Part shown: piece by piece, positions 18,613 to 27,680 of the stretch
Layout: every line of letters starts with the position of its first letter
Numbering within the stretch: position 1 is the first letter of the stretch
Source of the DNA: Sulfitobacter sp. F26204
GTDB lineage: Bacteria; Pseudomonadota; Alphaproteobacteria; Rhodobacterales; Rhodobacteraceae
NCBI RefSeq assembly: GCF_026410305.1
Contig: NZ_JAPMLQ010000005.1
Location: 124,001-188,000 of the forward strand
Direction of reading: 5' to 3'
Length of the DNA: 64,000 bases
Notes under the pieces: generated by a model
The model's database searches: none
Seen by the model: the letters and a program-made list of their open reading frames with translations, nothing else
Told to the model about the DNA's origin: nothing
Translations under genes and position numbers: made by a program

Positions 18613-19560
18613 ATGACGCCGGGTGCAAAGACACTGTTGCTGGCTGATGTGGGTGGGACAAATACCCGTGTGGCTGTTGCTGAAAATGGTACAGCTGCAA
18701 ACGTGCGGCACTATCGAAATGCTGACTTTGGCAGCTTTTATTCCCTGATCAGAAAGTATGTAGACTCATTAAAGCTACCTCAGATCGAGGAGTGTTGTGT
18801 GGCGATGGCGGGGCCGGTTCGCGGCGGAGAAGGGCGGTTGACCAACCGCGATTGGCATATTGCAACAACCCAAATCCAAACAGAATTCGGGTGTTCAAAG
18901 GCATTGTTGATGAATGATCTCACCGCTTTGGGTCATGCCCTGCCGCGCCTGCCGAAAGAAAGCCTGAATGCCTTGGCCGGTCCCATTGGGGCTGTGTCAA
19001 ACGGGCAGTCCCTGGTGGTCGGGATCGGTACGGGGTTTAATCTCTGTCCGGTCCAACATCAGCGCAACGGGACAGTGGCCTGTCTGGAAGTAGAGATGGG
19101 CCATGCCGCACTGCCCGTTCCCCTGAAAGTTGCGCTGAAAGATGTGATTGGCAAAGCCGCGGATGGGTTTGCTACATTGGAACATCTGTTCTCCGGTGGA
19201 GGTCTTGCGTCATTTCATCAGGCACGCAAAGAAGAAGCCAAAAGCGCGAAAGACATCGTTGAGGCATATTTGGCCGGGGATCAGGCGGCTGAAAATACTC
19301 TGACGCTCTATTCAGAGCTGCTGGGCATACTTAGCAATGAACTGGCCTATTATTATATGCCGATGAATGGCGTCTACTTTGCCGGAAGTGTGGCGCGTGG
19401 TGTTTTAAGGCCAGAGTTTCACGCCAACCTGACAAAGAGCGATGCAAACGCGGGTAAGGTAGGCAATTTGAATCATGCCATACCAAAGGCGATTGTCCTG
19501 GATGATGCCGCCGCTCTCATTGGGTGTCTGGCAGCACTAGATCAGGTCGAACTCCTCTGA
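18613..19560 (+). CDS. glk: Glucokinase
   Basis: ATP-dependent phosphorylation of glucose to glucose 6-phosphate. The 315-aa protein has the bacterial Glk pattern: LLLADVGGTNTRVAVAE (phosphate-1), 'CCVAMAGPVRGGEGRLTNRDW', LLMNDLTALGHALP with the catalytic Asp, GIGTGFNLCPV, and EVEMGHAALP. ATG 18613 has GGAG 8 nt upstream; an ATG at 18595 is less well placed. It shares a 69-bp divergent promoter region with the MauG-like gene. Its place beside the xylose cluster fits general sugar catabolism. Confidence 0.9.
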   Translation: MTPGAKTLLLADVGGTNTRVAVAENGTAANVRHYRNADFGSFYSLIRKYVDSLKLPQIEECCVAMAGPVRGGEGRLTNRDWHIATTQIQTEFGCSKALLMNDLTALGHALPRLPKESLNALAGPIGAVSNGQSLVVGIGTGFNLCPVQHQRNGTVACLEVEMGHAALPVPLKVALKDVIGKAADGFATLEHLFSGGGLASFHQARKEEAKSAKDIVEAYLAGDQAAENTLTLYSELLGILSNELAYYYMPMNGVYFAGSVARGVLRPEFHANLTKSDANAGKVGNLNHAIPKAIVLDDAAALIGCLAALDQVELL

Positions 19561-19763
19561 ATATCCGCGGTCGTTGCCCAGCCATGATAGAGAGAACTGG
19601 ATTTCTGGTTTTCAGCACAAGGGTTGAAATGATGCCGCAATCTGGGTCGACTTTTGCATCTGATGGCAAAAACCTCTCTACACCGCAACCGAAGGTGGAT
19701 ATTACCTTTCATACTGATAAGATTTTGTTGAACTTTAGCTAAATTGATTGACGAGGTTCTGAC

Positions 19764-21881
19764 ATGACTGCCCTCTTTCAACAGGATACCCGGATTGGGC
19801 GCCTGACAACGGATCTTGGCAAGGATGTGTTGGTGTTATTGCGCTTTGACGGGTCCGACTATGTCAATGGCCTGTTTGAATATCATGTCGAAGCTCTGTC
19901 GTTGCAGTCCAATATTGATTTTGATCAGTTGATCGGCACCCATGCCAGTATTGAGATCGACAGCCAGAATGACAGCACGCAACTGTTTGACGGCATTGTT
20001 ACACAGACTCGCTGGTTGGGCGTGGAAGAGAACGGTCAACGGTATGTTCTGACCCTGCGGCCATGGATCTGGATTGCGGGACAACGACGAAACCAGCGGA
20101 TATTTCATAACAAAACGGTGGTTCAGATCATCGAGGAATTGCTGTTACCTTATCGAGGTCTGGGTGATCCGGCCATGTTGGTGCGGTTGGTCAACGACTA
20201 CCCTAGCCTTGAATATACTGTGCAATATCGAGAAAGCGATCTGGCTTTTGCGACCAGATTGATGGAGCGGTTTGGAATTTCCTATCATTTTTCCCACAAA
20301 TTGGGGTCGCATACTCTGGTTTTAACCGACACGATTGAAAGTCACGATCCTCTGCCAGGTGTTGAGCGAGAGTATAAGCCTGCATTGGGTTCGGCCAATA
20401 CGGGGCATGAACATTTTTGGGAATGGCAGCCCGAACGCAGGATGACAACCGGTGCGATGCGCCTGACGGAGTATAATTTCAAGACGCCTCGTACCGCTCA
20501 GGAAGTAGATCGTCTGGGTGATGCGGCCTATGCTCAGGGTCAAACCGAAAGCTATGACTGGCCCGGTGATTATCTTGATCCGGAACGTGGCAGTGTCGTT
20601 GTGGGGCTGCGCCTCAGACAAGAACGCGGGCAAGGTGCACGCCACCGCGCCTTGGGTGATTGTACTTCTTTGCGTGCGGGCATGACAGTGGTTCTGACTG
20701 GCGATCTTATTGAAGGGGTTACAGGAACGAATTCACTGTGTCTCGTGGCGCGACACACCTATACTTCTGACGGATATGGATCAGGCGGGGCATCTGCGGA
20801 GGTGAACTACGCCTACACCGGTGAATATATATTAATGCCTGTGACAGTGCCCTTGGCACCCGAACGCAAGACGCATGTTCCGGTGGTGTACGGCCCGCAA
20901 ACCGCCGTGGTGGTTGGCGAGGGCGAGATTGATTGCGACGAATATGGTCGCATATTGGTGCACTTCCATTGGGATTTGGAAAAAGCCTATTCCATGCGGT
21001 GTCGTGTTTCTCAGAACTGGGCTTCGAAAGGGTGGGGCGGGATGGTCATCCCGCGCATCGGCATGGAGGTGGTTGTCGAATTTCTCGAGGGCGATCCTGA
21101 CAAACCACTGGTTACGGGGTGTGTCTATAATGGAGCGAACGAAGTGCCCTACACCCTGCCAGCACATAAGACCCGTTCCACATTCAAGACAGACACACAT
21201 CAAGGTACGGGTTTTAACGAATTGCGATTTGAGGACAAAAACGGATTGGAAGAAGTATACTTGCGGGCAGAAAAGGACTTTTCGGTCCGGGTTCGCGAGA
21301 ACAGGGTCCAGAATATCGGAGGGACCGATATTAAGGTAGTCCATCATGACAGCCGTGAAACGATCAAAGGCGATTTTTCCAATCGCGTCCTTGGTGACGC
21401 CATCATTTCGGTTGGCACCAGTGCCGCGGATATGGATGTACAGCAATATTTGAATCTGGGTGAAGACGGGTTGCGGGATCCGTTGTTGTCCAAGTCGAAA
21501 ACCCTTTTCGACGGCCCCAAGAGTGGTGGTTTGCTCAGTATTCTGGCAAAGGGAATGCTTACGATTGTCTCAAGGGCGAGTGTCATGTTGCGTGCGTCAA
21601 AAAGTGTGCGTGCTCATGCAGGCAAGGATGTTCAGTTGGAAGCGGGTGATGATATCGATCTGTCCGCAACCCGTGATCTGGATATGACGGCCGGTAAATC
21701 CGTGTCGTTGCGATCAGGCCGCGACATTTATGTGAACACCGAAAACGCGCGTATCGTCATTACAAAGCAGGGTGATGTCCACGTGCGCGGCCGCAACGTT
21801 CATTTCGACGCACGCGGCGACATGAATCTCACAGCCGGAGGTAATGTGAACGTACGGGCAACCAAGATTAATCTGAACTAA
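19764..21881 (+). CDS. vgrG: Type VI secretion system tip protein VgrG (TssI)
   Basis: A 705-aa spike protein. The N-terminal gp27-like part runs to about residue 370 and includes the region 'SDLAFATRLMERFGISYHF'. It is followed by a gp5-like OB fold (EIDCDEYGRILVHFHWD, then SKGWGGMVIPRIGMEVVVEF and DPDKPLVTGCVYN). The last 130 residues are a beta-helix needle of short repeats such as GKDVQLEAGDDIDLSATRD. No extra toxin domain is fused. A GAGG box precedes ATG 19764. No other T6SS core genes are in the window, so this is an orphan spike cluster with cargo downstream. Confidence 0.95.
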   Translation: MTALFQQDTRIGRLTTDLGKDVLVLLRFDGSDYVNGLFEYHVEALSLQSNIDFDQLIGTHASIEIDSQNDSTQLFDGIVTQTRWLGVEENGQRYVLTLRPWIWIAGQRRNQRIFHNKTVVQIIEELLLPYRGLGDPAMLVRLVNDYPSLEYTVQYRESDLAFATRLMERFGISYHFSHKLGSHTLVLTDTIESHDPLPGVEREYKPALGSANTGHEHFWEWQPERRMTTGAMRLTEYNFKTPRTAQEVDRLGDAAYAQGQTESYDWPGDYLDPERGSVVVGLRLRQERGQGARHRALGDCTSLRAGMTVVLTGDLIEGVTGTNSLCLVARHTYTSDGYGSGGASAEVNYAYTGEYILMPVTVPLAPERKTHVPVVYGPQTAVVVGEGEIDCDEYGRILVHFHWDLEKAYSMRCRVSQNWASKGWGGMVIPRIGMEVVVEFLEGDPDKPLVTGCVYNGANEVPYTLPAHKTRSTFKTDTHQGTGFNELRFEDKNGLEEVYLRAEKDFSVRVRENRVQNIGGTDIKVVHHDSRETIKGDFSNRVLGDAIISVGTSAADMDVQQYLNLGEDGLRDPLLSKSKTLFDGPKSGGLLSILAKGMLTIVSRASVMLRASKSVRAHAGKDVQLEAGDDIDLSATRDLDMTAGKSVSLRSGRDIYVNTENARIVITKQGDVHVRGRNVHFDARGDMNLTAGGNVNVRATKINLN

Positions 21882-21890
21882 GAGGGCAGC

Positions 21891-22733
21891 ATGGGCGGAG
21901 ATGGCGGGAATGAGCTTGTCGTGGAAATCCCCACAGACAACGGCGGGACGATCACGGTTACCATAGGAGAGGATGATTTCATTATCGACGCCGCGCGTAG
22001 CCAGGCGGAACCACTGCTGGACCGGGCGGTCGATTATGTTGGCAGCGGCATGCGGGCAGCAGTCAGTCATCCTATCGACGTGAATGTCGCCTGGTGGTAC
22101 ACGGCCGCGCGCATGGGGGCTTTTGATATATGGTCGACCCGACCCCGGGAAAATGCAGAGGGACTTGCGCGTATCTTTATGGACAACGCGGCCTCGTTGC
22201 ACCGCGCCTCGGACCGCCGAATAGCGATCCAGATGCTACTGCTCTACTATGAGACAGATCTACGCAGCAAACTACTGTGGCAACTCGCAGCGCGGCAGGT
22301 TGGCGGGACAATATTGTCCTTCAATATATATTCCTTTGGTGGCCGTTTGGCCCCGAACCTGGCCACCAAGGCTGCGCTTGCATCGCATAACTTTTTTGCT
22401 TCAATGGCCGGTGCAGCGGTGCGCGCATGCATCGCAGTGGCTGAAAACCGGACGCAGGGTGATTTGACTGGTCATATCGTTGGTCCGCATTTCCTGATAA
22501 ATGCGCTGCTGACAGGGGATGACACCATGTTCAATCTTGCCCATATGCTTGGGCCGCCCACTTATTTTCAACTGATTGCCCATCTGCGGGAACACCCGGA
22601 AGCGATTCAGATTGATGATGCTGAATATGCGCTGATCAATCGGGTTGTGATTTGGCTCGAGGAATATTTCACCTCCCCATCGGAAGCGTTAAACAACCTG
22701 CCGCAGAATGAAACGATTGAGTTCGGACCATGA
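21891..22733 (+). CDS. Unknown protein between vgrG and PAAR, candidate T6SS effector
   Basis: I do not recognise this 280-aa protein. It has a short beta-rich N-terminus (about residues 9-33), then predicted helices. Residues about 137-183 (from VGGTILSFNIYSFGG to RACIAV) are hydrophobic and rich in Gly and Ala, which could insert in membranes. There is no signal peptide. It lies 9 nt after vgrG and its stop overlaps the following two-helix membrane protein gene by 4 nt. Position, lack of a known adaptor domain and the coupled membrane protein suggest a VgrG-carried, perhaps pore-forming, toxin with its immunity protein. An unrecognised VgrG chaperone is the main alternative. Confidence 0.6.
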   Translation: MGGDGGNELVVEIPTDNGGTITVTIGEDDFIIDAARSQAEPLLDRAVDYVGSGMRAAVSHPIDVNVAWWYTAARMGAFDIWSTRPRENAEGLARIFMDNAASLHRASDRRIAIQMLLLYYETDLRSKLLWQLAARQVGGTILSFNIYSFGGRLAPNLATKAALASHNFFASMAGAAVRACIAVAENRTQGDLTGHIVGPHFLINALLTGDDTMFNLAHMLGPPTYFQLIAHLREHPEAIQIDDAEYALINRVVIWLEEYFTSPSEALNNLPQNETIEFGP

Positions 22734-22930
22734 AGAAGCTTTTGCGACTTTTGTTTTCTACTGCCTGGCGTGTGCTCTTGGTGGGTGCGATTTGTATTGC
22801 GATGATTGTCGTGGTTTTTTCTCTACCAGAGGTTGCGGACTACAAGAGCGCACCGCTTAAGGTCTGGTTGATCTTCGTTCCGGCTGTGCTGGTTGCGGCT
22901 CTGGGGCCCTTGTTGTTGTTTCGACGCTAG
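22730..22930 (+). CDS. Small two-helix membrane protein, candidate immunity protein
   Basis: A 66-aa protein with two hydrophobic segments, about residues 10-30 (WRVLLVGAICIAMIVVVFSL) and 43-63 (VWLIFVPAVLVAALGPLLLF), and a basic N-terminus MKKLLR. Both ends would face the cytoplasm. The ATG overlaps the stop of the upstream gene (ATGA), so the two are translationally coupled. Immunity proteins against membrane-active T6SS effectors are often small multi-helix inner-membrane proteins, which is why that role is proposed; there is no direct sequence match to support it. Confidence 0.6.
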   Translation: MKKLLRLLFSTAWRVLLVGAICIAMIVVVFSLPEVADYKSAPLKVWLIFVPAVLVAALGPLLLFRR

Positions 22931-23061
22931 GCTCATTCAATGTGACAGGTAACGGGGCTACAGTCGGATTTGAACTTTGGGTTAGAGCTGCTAATCTTGG
23001 TGAACCAATTTAGGCAGAGTCTAAACCTGAAGCTTGTGACCCGGTCGAAACAGGAGAATTC

Positions 23062-23361
23062 ATGCCCAAAGTTACCCGCCTTGGTGATATAGGTTCAGGC
23101 CATTCCTGTCATTTTCCACCGACAGAGTCGATTGGCGCGTCGCCGGATGTCTTTGCAAACAGTACCGCGGTTGTACGGCAAGGCGACCCCTATGCGCCGC
23201 ACGGATGCGCCACCTGTCCGGCACCACCGCATGCGCGTAGCCTGTCCGGCGGATCGGGAACGGTATTCGTAAATGGAAAACCTGCAGGGCGCGTCGGTGA
23301 CGGTATTTCCTGCGGCGGCAGTGCGACTGTTGGATCGGGCGATGTGTTTTTTGGCGACTAG
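23062..23361 (+). CDS. PAAR domain protein (T6SS spike tip)
   Basis: A 99-aa PAAR protein that caps the VgrG trimer with a sharp metal-stabilised cone. Signature elements are MPKVTRLGDIGSGHSCHFPPT, the PPHA turn, GSGTVFVNGKPAGRVGDGISCGG and SATVGSGDVFFG. Cys and His residues available for zinc are present. It has no C-terminal toxin extension. It lies 131 nt after the small membrane protein, with an AGGAGA box before its ATG, and completes the spike module. Confidence 0.92.
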   Translation: MPKVTRLGDIGSGHSCHFPPTESIGASPDVFANSTAVVRQGDPYAPHGCATCPAPPHARSLSGGSGTVFVNGKPAGRVGDGISCGGSATVGSGDVFFGD

Positions 23362-23739
23362 GGGATTGGCCTAAAGTTTTGAGGGTTGAGCCACTACACC
23401 CATTTGTAGGGAAAGCCCTGTGGTGACAGTTCGTTTGTTTTTCCGCCGTCTGGCCGAACGCCTTGCAAGACAAGATCGGATCACACCCCGATGAACTGAA
23501 CCGCTGCGCTCCCCGACGACATCAGGAGGGGTTTCAGGTCAATTCTTCAAAAACTGGCGTCTGAAATGCATACGCATGTTCGTTGGACTGTGGTTGCGTC
23601 GATGACATGTCAGGTATTGTTAGTACTTCTCGGCAAGGCCGTCTTTCGAATATGCCTGTCGTTAGATCGCTTTATGGCAGACACAATCTCCAATACCACA
23701 ACCCTTCCAAGAAACGAGATTAATGCGAGGATCCCTAAT
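23362..23739. other. Non-coding gap after the T6SS module
   Basis: About 380 bp with no supportable gene. Short frames run through it but lack family features. It lies between the PAAR gene and the broken SDR remnant, so it may contain a recombination junction; no terminal inverted repeats or target duplications were seen. Confidence 0.4.
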
Positions 23740-23942
23740 CGGGTCATGACACTCATTCCGGGGTTGTTTCTGACACCGCTTTTGGCCACGCTGCCAAGCA
23801 GGCTGGGGCAGCAGTTTCCTTCCCCCCGCGCCTTGGCGATCCCAAGGAAATTGTACAGATGGTGGAGCCCATCATCACAAACCCCATGCTGAACGGCGAG
23901 ATGATCCGTCTGGACGGCGCAATACGGATGGCACCAGAATGA
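23740..23942 (+). pseudogene. C-terminal remnant of a short-chain dehydrogenase (3-hydroxyacyl-CoA dehydrogenase type), frameshifted
   Basis: Two frames together spell the last 65 or so residues of an SDR. The first frame gives [17 protein letters not shown] from about 23757. After a shift near 23815 another frame gives [17 protein letters not shown] and [20 protein letters not shown], ending with TGA at 23940-23942. This tail is typical of type-2 hydroxyacyl-CoA dehydrogenases. The Rossmann half and catalytic Tyr-Lys are missing. Its stop overlaps the ATG of the acyl-CoA dehydrogenase (ATGA), showing that it was once the upstream operon gene. Confidence 0.75.
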
Positions 23943-25129
23943 GCTTTACACTTGAAAATTCCGGCATGACAGATCGAGCCTTGGACATTGCGTCCAGGGT
24001 TGAAAGTTTTGTGCGTCAGACAATCGTCCCTTATGAGAAAGACCGGCGCCGTGACGGGCATGGTCCCAGTGACGCTTTGGCCAATGAAATGAAAGAGTCC
24101 GCGCGCACCGCCGGGGTGCTCACGCCAAATATCCTCGCGGATGGCTCTCATCTGACACACCGTGAAACAGCCTGTGTTTTGATCCGTTCCGGTCTTTCCC
24201 CGCTTGGACCCGTTGCCTGCAACGTCAGCGCACCGGATGAGGGCAATATGTACCTTCTGGGCAAAGTTGCCTCTGGCGAAATGAAAACACGTTTTCTGGA
24301 CCCGATGGTCGCTGGAAAGATACGTTCTGCCTTCTTCATGACCGAACCTGCCGAAGACGGAGGCGCGGGGTCGGATCCCATGATGATGCAGACAACCTGT
24401 CATCCGGATGGCAATCACTGGGTCATTAACGGGCGCAAATGCTTTATCACCGGTGCCATGGGTGCTGGAATGGGTATCATCATGGCGAAATCCGATCAGG
24501 GGGCCTGTATGTTCCTGACCGATCTGCCGGACCCGGCCATCCGGGTTGATCGGGTTATGGACACCATCGACAGTTCCATGCCCGGCGGACATGCTGTTGT
24601 GACGATTGACAATCTGAGGCTGCCCGCCAGTCAGATGCTGGGTGAAAGTGGTGAAGGCTTTCGCTATGCACAGGTACGCCTGTCGCCGGCACGTCTGACC
24701 CATTGCATGCGCTGGCTGGGCGCTGCCATTCGTGCCAATGAGATCGCTACCGATTATGCCAATCGCCGGATGGCCTTTGGAAAACAGCTTGTCGATCACG
24801 AAGGTGTTGGTTTCATGCTGGCTGAGAACCTGATCGACCTGAAACAATCGGAACTGATGATATATTGGTGCGCGGATATACTGGACACCGGTGTCTTGGG
24901 AACGGCTGAAAGCTCCATGACCAAGGTTGCCGTTTCCGAAGCATTGATGCGGGTGGCGGATCGTTGTGTTCAGGTCATGGGCGGGCAGGGCGTGACCGAA
25001 GATACAATCGTCGAACAGGTGTTTCGCGAGATCCGCGCATTTCGTATTTATGACGGCCCAACAGAGGTACACAAATGGTCCCTCGCCAAGAAAATCAAAC
25101 GGGACTGGAAAAGCAAGAACCCGTCATGA
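23939..25129 (+). CDS. Acyl-CoA dehydrogenase (ACAD10/11-like branch)
   Basis: A 396-aa FAD enzyme that should introduce a 2,3-double bond in an acyl-CoA. Family blocks are [17 protein letters not shown] (FAD/substrate loop), [19 protein letters not shown], and near the end [11 protein letters not shown] and [18 protein letters not shown]. The Asp in YDGP stands where the medium-chain enzymes have Glu, as in the ACAD10/11 branch. The gene is intact although its neighbours on both sides are remnants. Such enzymes normally sit with an SDR and an aminoglycoside-phosphotransferase-like kinase, and exactly those two remnants flank it. Confidence 0.92.
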   Translation: MSFTLENSGMTDRALDIASRVESFVRQTIVPYEKDRRRDGHGPSDALANEMKESARTAGVLTPNILADGSHLTHRETACVLIRSGLSPLGPVACNVSAPDEGNMYLLGKVASGEMKTRFLDPMVAGKIRSAFFMTEPAEDGGAGSDPMMMQTTCHPDGNHWVINGRKCFITGAMGAGMGIIMAKSDQGACMFLTDLPDPAIRVDRVMDTIDSSMPGGHAVVTIDNLRLPASQMLGESGEGFRYAQVRLSPARLTHCMRWLGAAIRANEIATDYANRRMAFGKQLVDHEGVGFMLAENLIDLKQSELMIYWCADILDTGVLGTAESSMTKVAVSEALMRVADRCVQVMGGQGVTEDTIVEQVFREIRAFRIYDGPTEVHKWSLAKKIKRDWKSKNPS

Positions 25130-25254
25130 CCACGGCAACGAATACCGGGGTGACGGCGGCCTGCATGGGTTGTGCATTCGATGTTAGGGCGCTGGATCAC
25201 TGGATGAACCGGAATGCCAAAGGTTTATGGGGGCCCTTGAGGTGTTTTACTTAA
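25126..25254 (+). pseudogene. N-terminal remnant of an aminoglycoside-phosphotransferase-like kinase
   Basis: A 42-codon frame starts by ATGA overlap with the acyl-CoA dehydrogenase stop and ends at TAA 25252-25254. Its residues AFDVRALDHWMNR and WGPLRC resemble the first helix region of the APH-fold proteins that follow ACAD10/11-type dehydrogenases. The GGQSNPTY-type motif that should come next and the remaining roughly 300 residues are absent. The similarity is short and recognised by eye, so confidence is moderate; the operon position supports it. Confidence 0.5.
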
Positions 25255-25348
25255 AGGCGCAATCCAATCTTATATTCAAACAAGCCGCCTCGTGGGGTGC
25301 GCGCGTTTCTTGCGCACTGTAAACCAAGTTACATGAAAGGAAATTAAA

Positions 25349-26509
25349 ATGGCCGAAGCCTACATAGTAGAGACAGTGCGCACCGCAGGGGGCCGCCGCG
25401 GGGGGGCTGTGGCGGGTTGGCATCCGGCGGATATGGGGGCAGAAGTGATCAATGCCCTCGTGGACCGTTCTGGTATTGATCCCGCAGCGGTGGATGATGT
25501 GATCGTAGGCTGTGTAACACAGGCTGGCGAACAAGCCTTCGCCTTTGGCCGCAACTGCGTCCTGGCGTCCCGTTTGCCCCAATCTGTACCTGCGGTGACC
25601 ATCGATCGGCAATGCGGAAGCTCGCAGCAATCGGTGCAGTTCGCCGCGCAAGCGGTCATGTCAGGCACACAGGATGTAGTGATCGCCATGGGTGTCGAAA
25701 GCATGACGCGGGTGCCAATGTTCTCTAACGTGTCGCTGCACCAGAAAGAGGGCTTGGGGCAGGGGCCGTTTTCTGGCCGGATCGCTGAGCGTTTTGGCAC
25801 CAGGGATTTTAGCCAGTTCATTGGTGCCGAGATGATCGCGCAGAAATATGGGTTTGACCGGGAGGCTCTTGATACCTTTGCTCTGGAAAGCCATAAACGC
25901 GCGGCGGAAGCGACCCGACAAGGGGCTTTTGACAAGGAAATCCTGCCCCTCGCGGTGGATGGAGGACTTCATAGTGTGGACGAAGGTATTCGTGCTGATG
26001 CGACCTTGGAAAGCATTGGTAGTGTCCGCTTGCTGCAGGAAGGGGGTGTCATTTCAGCCGCTAATGCATCGCAAATTTGCGATGGCGCAGCGGGGGTTCT
26101 GGTGGTCAGCGAAACGGCCTTGAAACGGTATGGCCTGACGCCGGTTGCACGGATCGTAAATCTGACCGTCACCGCCGGTGATCCGGTCATCATGCTGGAA
26201 GAACCGATTCCCGCCACCGCGCGGGCGCTGGAACGTGCAGGCATGAAAATCGACGACATCGACCTGTTCGAGGTCAACGAAGCCTTTGCACCGGTGCCGC
26301 TGGCATGGCTTCAGGTGACAGGTGCCGATCCAGCAAAGCTGAACGTGAACGGCGGCGCCATTGCATTGGGTCATCCCCTGGGGGCGTCCGGGGCGAAACT
26401 GATGACCACACTTGTTCACGCATTGCATGCGCGGGGCAAGAAACTCGGGCTTCAAACCATGTGCGAGGGTGGCGGAATTGCCAATGTCACCATACTCGAA
26501 GCAGTGTGA
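25349..26509 (+). CDS. Acetyl-CoA acyltransferase (thiolase)
   Basis: A 386-aa thiolase that cleaves 3-ketoacyl-CoA with CoA or condenses two acyl-CoAs. The nucleophilic Cys is in TIDRQCGSSQQSVQFAAQ. The catalytic His is in NVNGGAIALGHPLGASGA, and the second Cys is in MCEGGGIANVTI; 'EVNEAFAPVPLAWL' is also present. An AAAGGAAA box precedes ATG 25349. It lies 95 bp after the kinase remnant and ends convergently with lacI. With the acyl-CoA dehydrogenase it would belong to a beta-oxidation set that has lost its own dehydrogenase step. Confidence 0.93.
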   Translation: MAEAYIVETVRTAGGRRGGAVAGWHPADMGAEVINALVDRSGIDPAAVDDVIVGCVTQAGEQAFAFGRNCVLASRLPQSVPAVTIDRQCGSSQQSVQFAAQAVMSGTQDVVIAMGVESMTRVPMFSNVSLHQKEGLGQGPFSGRIAERFGTRDFSQFIGAEMIAQKYGFDREALDTFALESHKRAAEATRQGAFDKEILPLAVDGGLHSVDEGIRADATLESIGSVRLLQEGGVISAANASQICDGAAGVLVVSETALKRYGLTPVARIVNLTVTAGDPVIMLEEPIPATARALERAGMKIDDIDLFEVNEAFAPVPLAWLQVTGADPAKLNVNGGAIALGHPLGASGAKLMTTLVHALHARGKKLGLQTMCEGGGIANVTILEAV

Positions 26510-26529
26510 TTCCGATCTGGGCGTGACCT

Positions 26530-26556
26530 GCGCGCCAAGGGAACCGCGCTGTTTTT
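26530..26556 (+). terminator. Possible terminator after the thiolase gene
   Basis: GCGCG (26530-26534) and CGCGC (26545-26549) can pair around a 10-nt loop and are followed by T, G and five Ts. The stem is short. It lies between convergent genes and reaches into the lacI stop codon. Confidence 0.4.
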
Positions 26557-27628
26557 AGGGGCGGTCAACCATGGCGGTCCTGGGCGCAGTCTGGACTTTG
26601 CAACTGCCTCGTTCAACCAGCTTTACCGGAAAGGAAAATCGCCGACCGCTGGTCAATTGCTCGACCCGACTGGCTTCGGCATTTGCGGGTGGTGTTTGCG
26701 GTGCACAGACCAATCCCGCCGCAAAAAGAGCCATGTCCCGAATGGGCAGTTGAATGGTGCTGATGCCGGGACCCCAAAGCTGGTGCCAATCCGGATCGTC
26801 GTAACTGACCAAAGAGATGTCATCACAGACCGACAGGCCACATTCACGAATCGCACGCAGCGCGCCAAGTGCAAGTTGCGAACTGCCAATCACTAGACCG
26901 CTGGGCGGCGGGCGCTGGCGTAAAAGTTCCATTGCGGCATGATATCCCGCTTCAGGATGTGGTGGCACCAGTCGGAATTCTGCTACCGCCCCGTCGGTCG
27001 CACCCATGGCCGCAAGATAGCCTTCCATTCGATGATTGCCGGTACTCAGGGTTTCGAGGCCTCCACCGAGGTATGCGATCCGCCGGTGACCAAGTGACAG
27101 AAGATGTTGCGTTGACAAGCGTGTGGCATTTTCATCCTGCGCGGTCACCACATCTGCTGTAATATTCGGGTGGGAGCGTACCAGCTGCACTACCGGCATT
27201 TCCGATAACATAGCAGCCGTTTCAGCCAACATTCCGGCGACCGGGGTGATCACGATCCCCCGCGCCCGTGCACGGCGCAATTCGGAAACATGCCGCAATT
27301 CCTGTTCCGGATCATCTTCGGAAATGGCAAGTACCAGTTGCAAATCCATGGCCGAGACGGCCTCGGCAAGAACCTTTGCAATTGCACTGTAAAAGTGGTT
27401 CTGCACATCGGGCAGGATGAAGCCGACGATATTGGATGGTTCGCCCCGCATAACCCGCGCTGCGGTATCCGGAACATAGCCCATCTCGGCGGCCATATTG
27501 CGGATTCGTTCCTTGGTGTCCTCACTGATCAGAGGCGATGCGTTCAATGCGCGTGATACCGTTGCGTGGGAAACGCCAAGCCGCTGCGCAATGTCCTTGA
27601 TTGTAACCCGTCTGCCGCTGTCGGTCAT
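26555..27628 (-). CDS. LacI family transcriptional regulator
   Basis: A 357-aa repressor. The N-terminal LacI HTH and hinge are clear: VTIKDIAQRLGVSHATVSRA followed by LNASPLISEDTKERIRNMAA and NIVGFILPDV, leading into a periplasmic-binding-like ligand domain. ATG 27628 has AGAAGG 7 nt upstream; a frame to 27679 exists but is less likely. It is divergent from tctCBA and its metabolic genes, and the 16-bp palindrome at 27716-27731 is its probable operator. The inducer is expected to be the transported acid or a pathway intermediate. Confidence 0.93.
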   Translation of the reverse strand: MTDSGRRVTIKDIAQRLGVSHATVSRALNASPLISEDTKERIRNMAAEMGYVPDTAARVMRGEPSNIVGFILPDVQNHFYSAIAKVLAEAVSAMDLQLVLAISEDDPEQELRHVSELRRARARGIVITPVAGMLAETAAMLSEMPVVQLVRSHPNITADVVTAQDENATRLSTQHLLSLGHRRIAYLGGGLETLSTGNHRMEGYLAAMGATDGAVAEFRLVPPHPEAGYHAAMELLRQRPPPSGLVIGSSQLALGALRAIRECGLSVCDDISLVSYDDPDWHQLWGPGISTIQLPIRDMALFAAGLVCAPQTPPANAEASRVEQLTSGRRFSFPVKLVERGSCKVQTAPRTAMVDRP

Positions 27629-27680
27629 TATTTGCCTTCTTCTTCTCGCCTCAAAGCTGAGATCGGTTCGCGTTTCCATC

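Noticed and set aside
23566..23892. 108-codon open frame as a separate gene
   Set aside because: Only its last third resembles protein ([13 protein letters not shown]), and this is one frame of the frameshifted SDR remnant rather than a new gene.
23753..25072. 439-codon open frame on the minus strand
   Set aside because: It is antisense to the acyl-CoA dehydrogenase and the SDR remnant, is rich in His and Gln, and has no recognisable domain; it follows from codon bias of the real gene.
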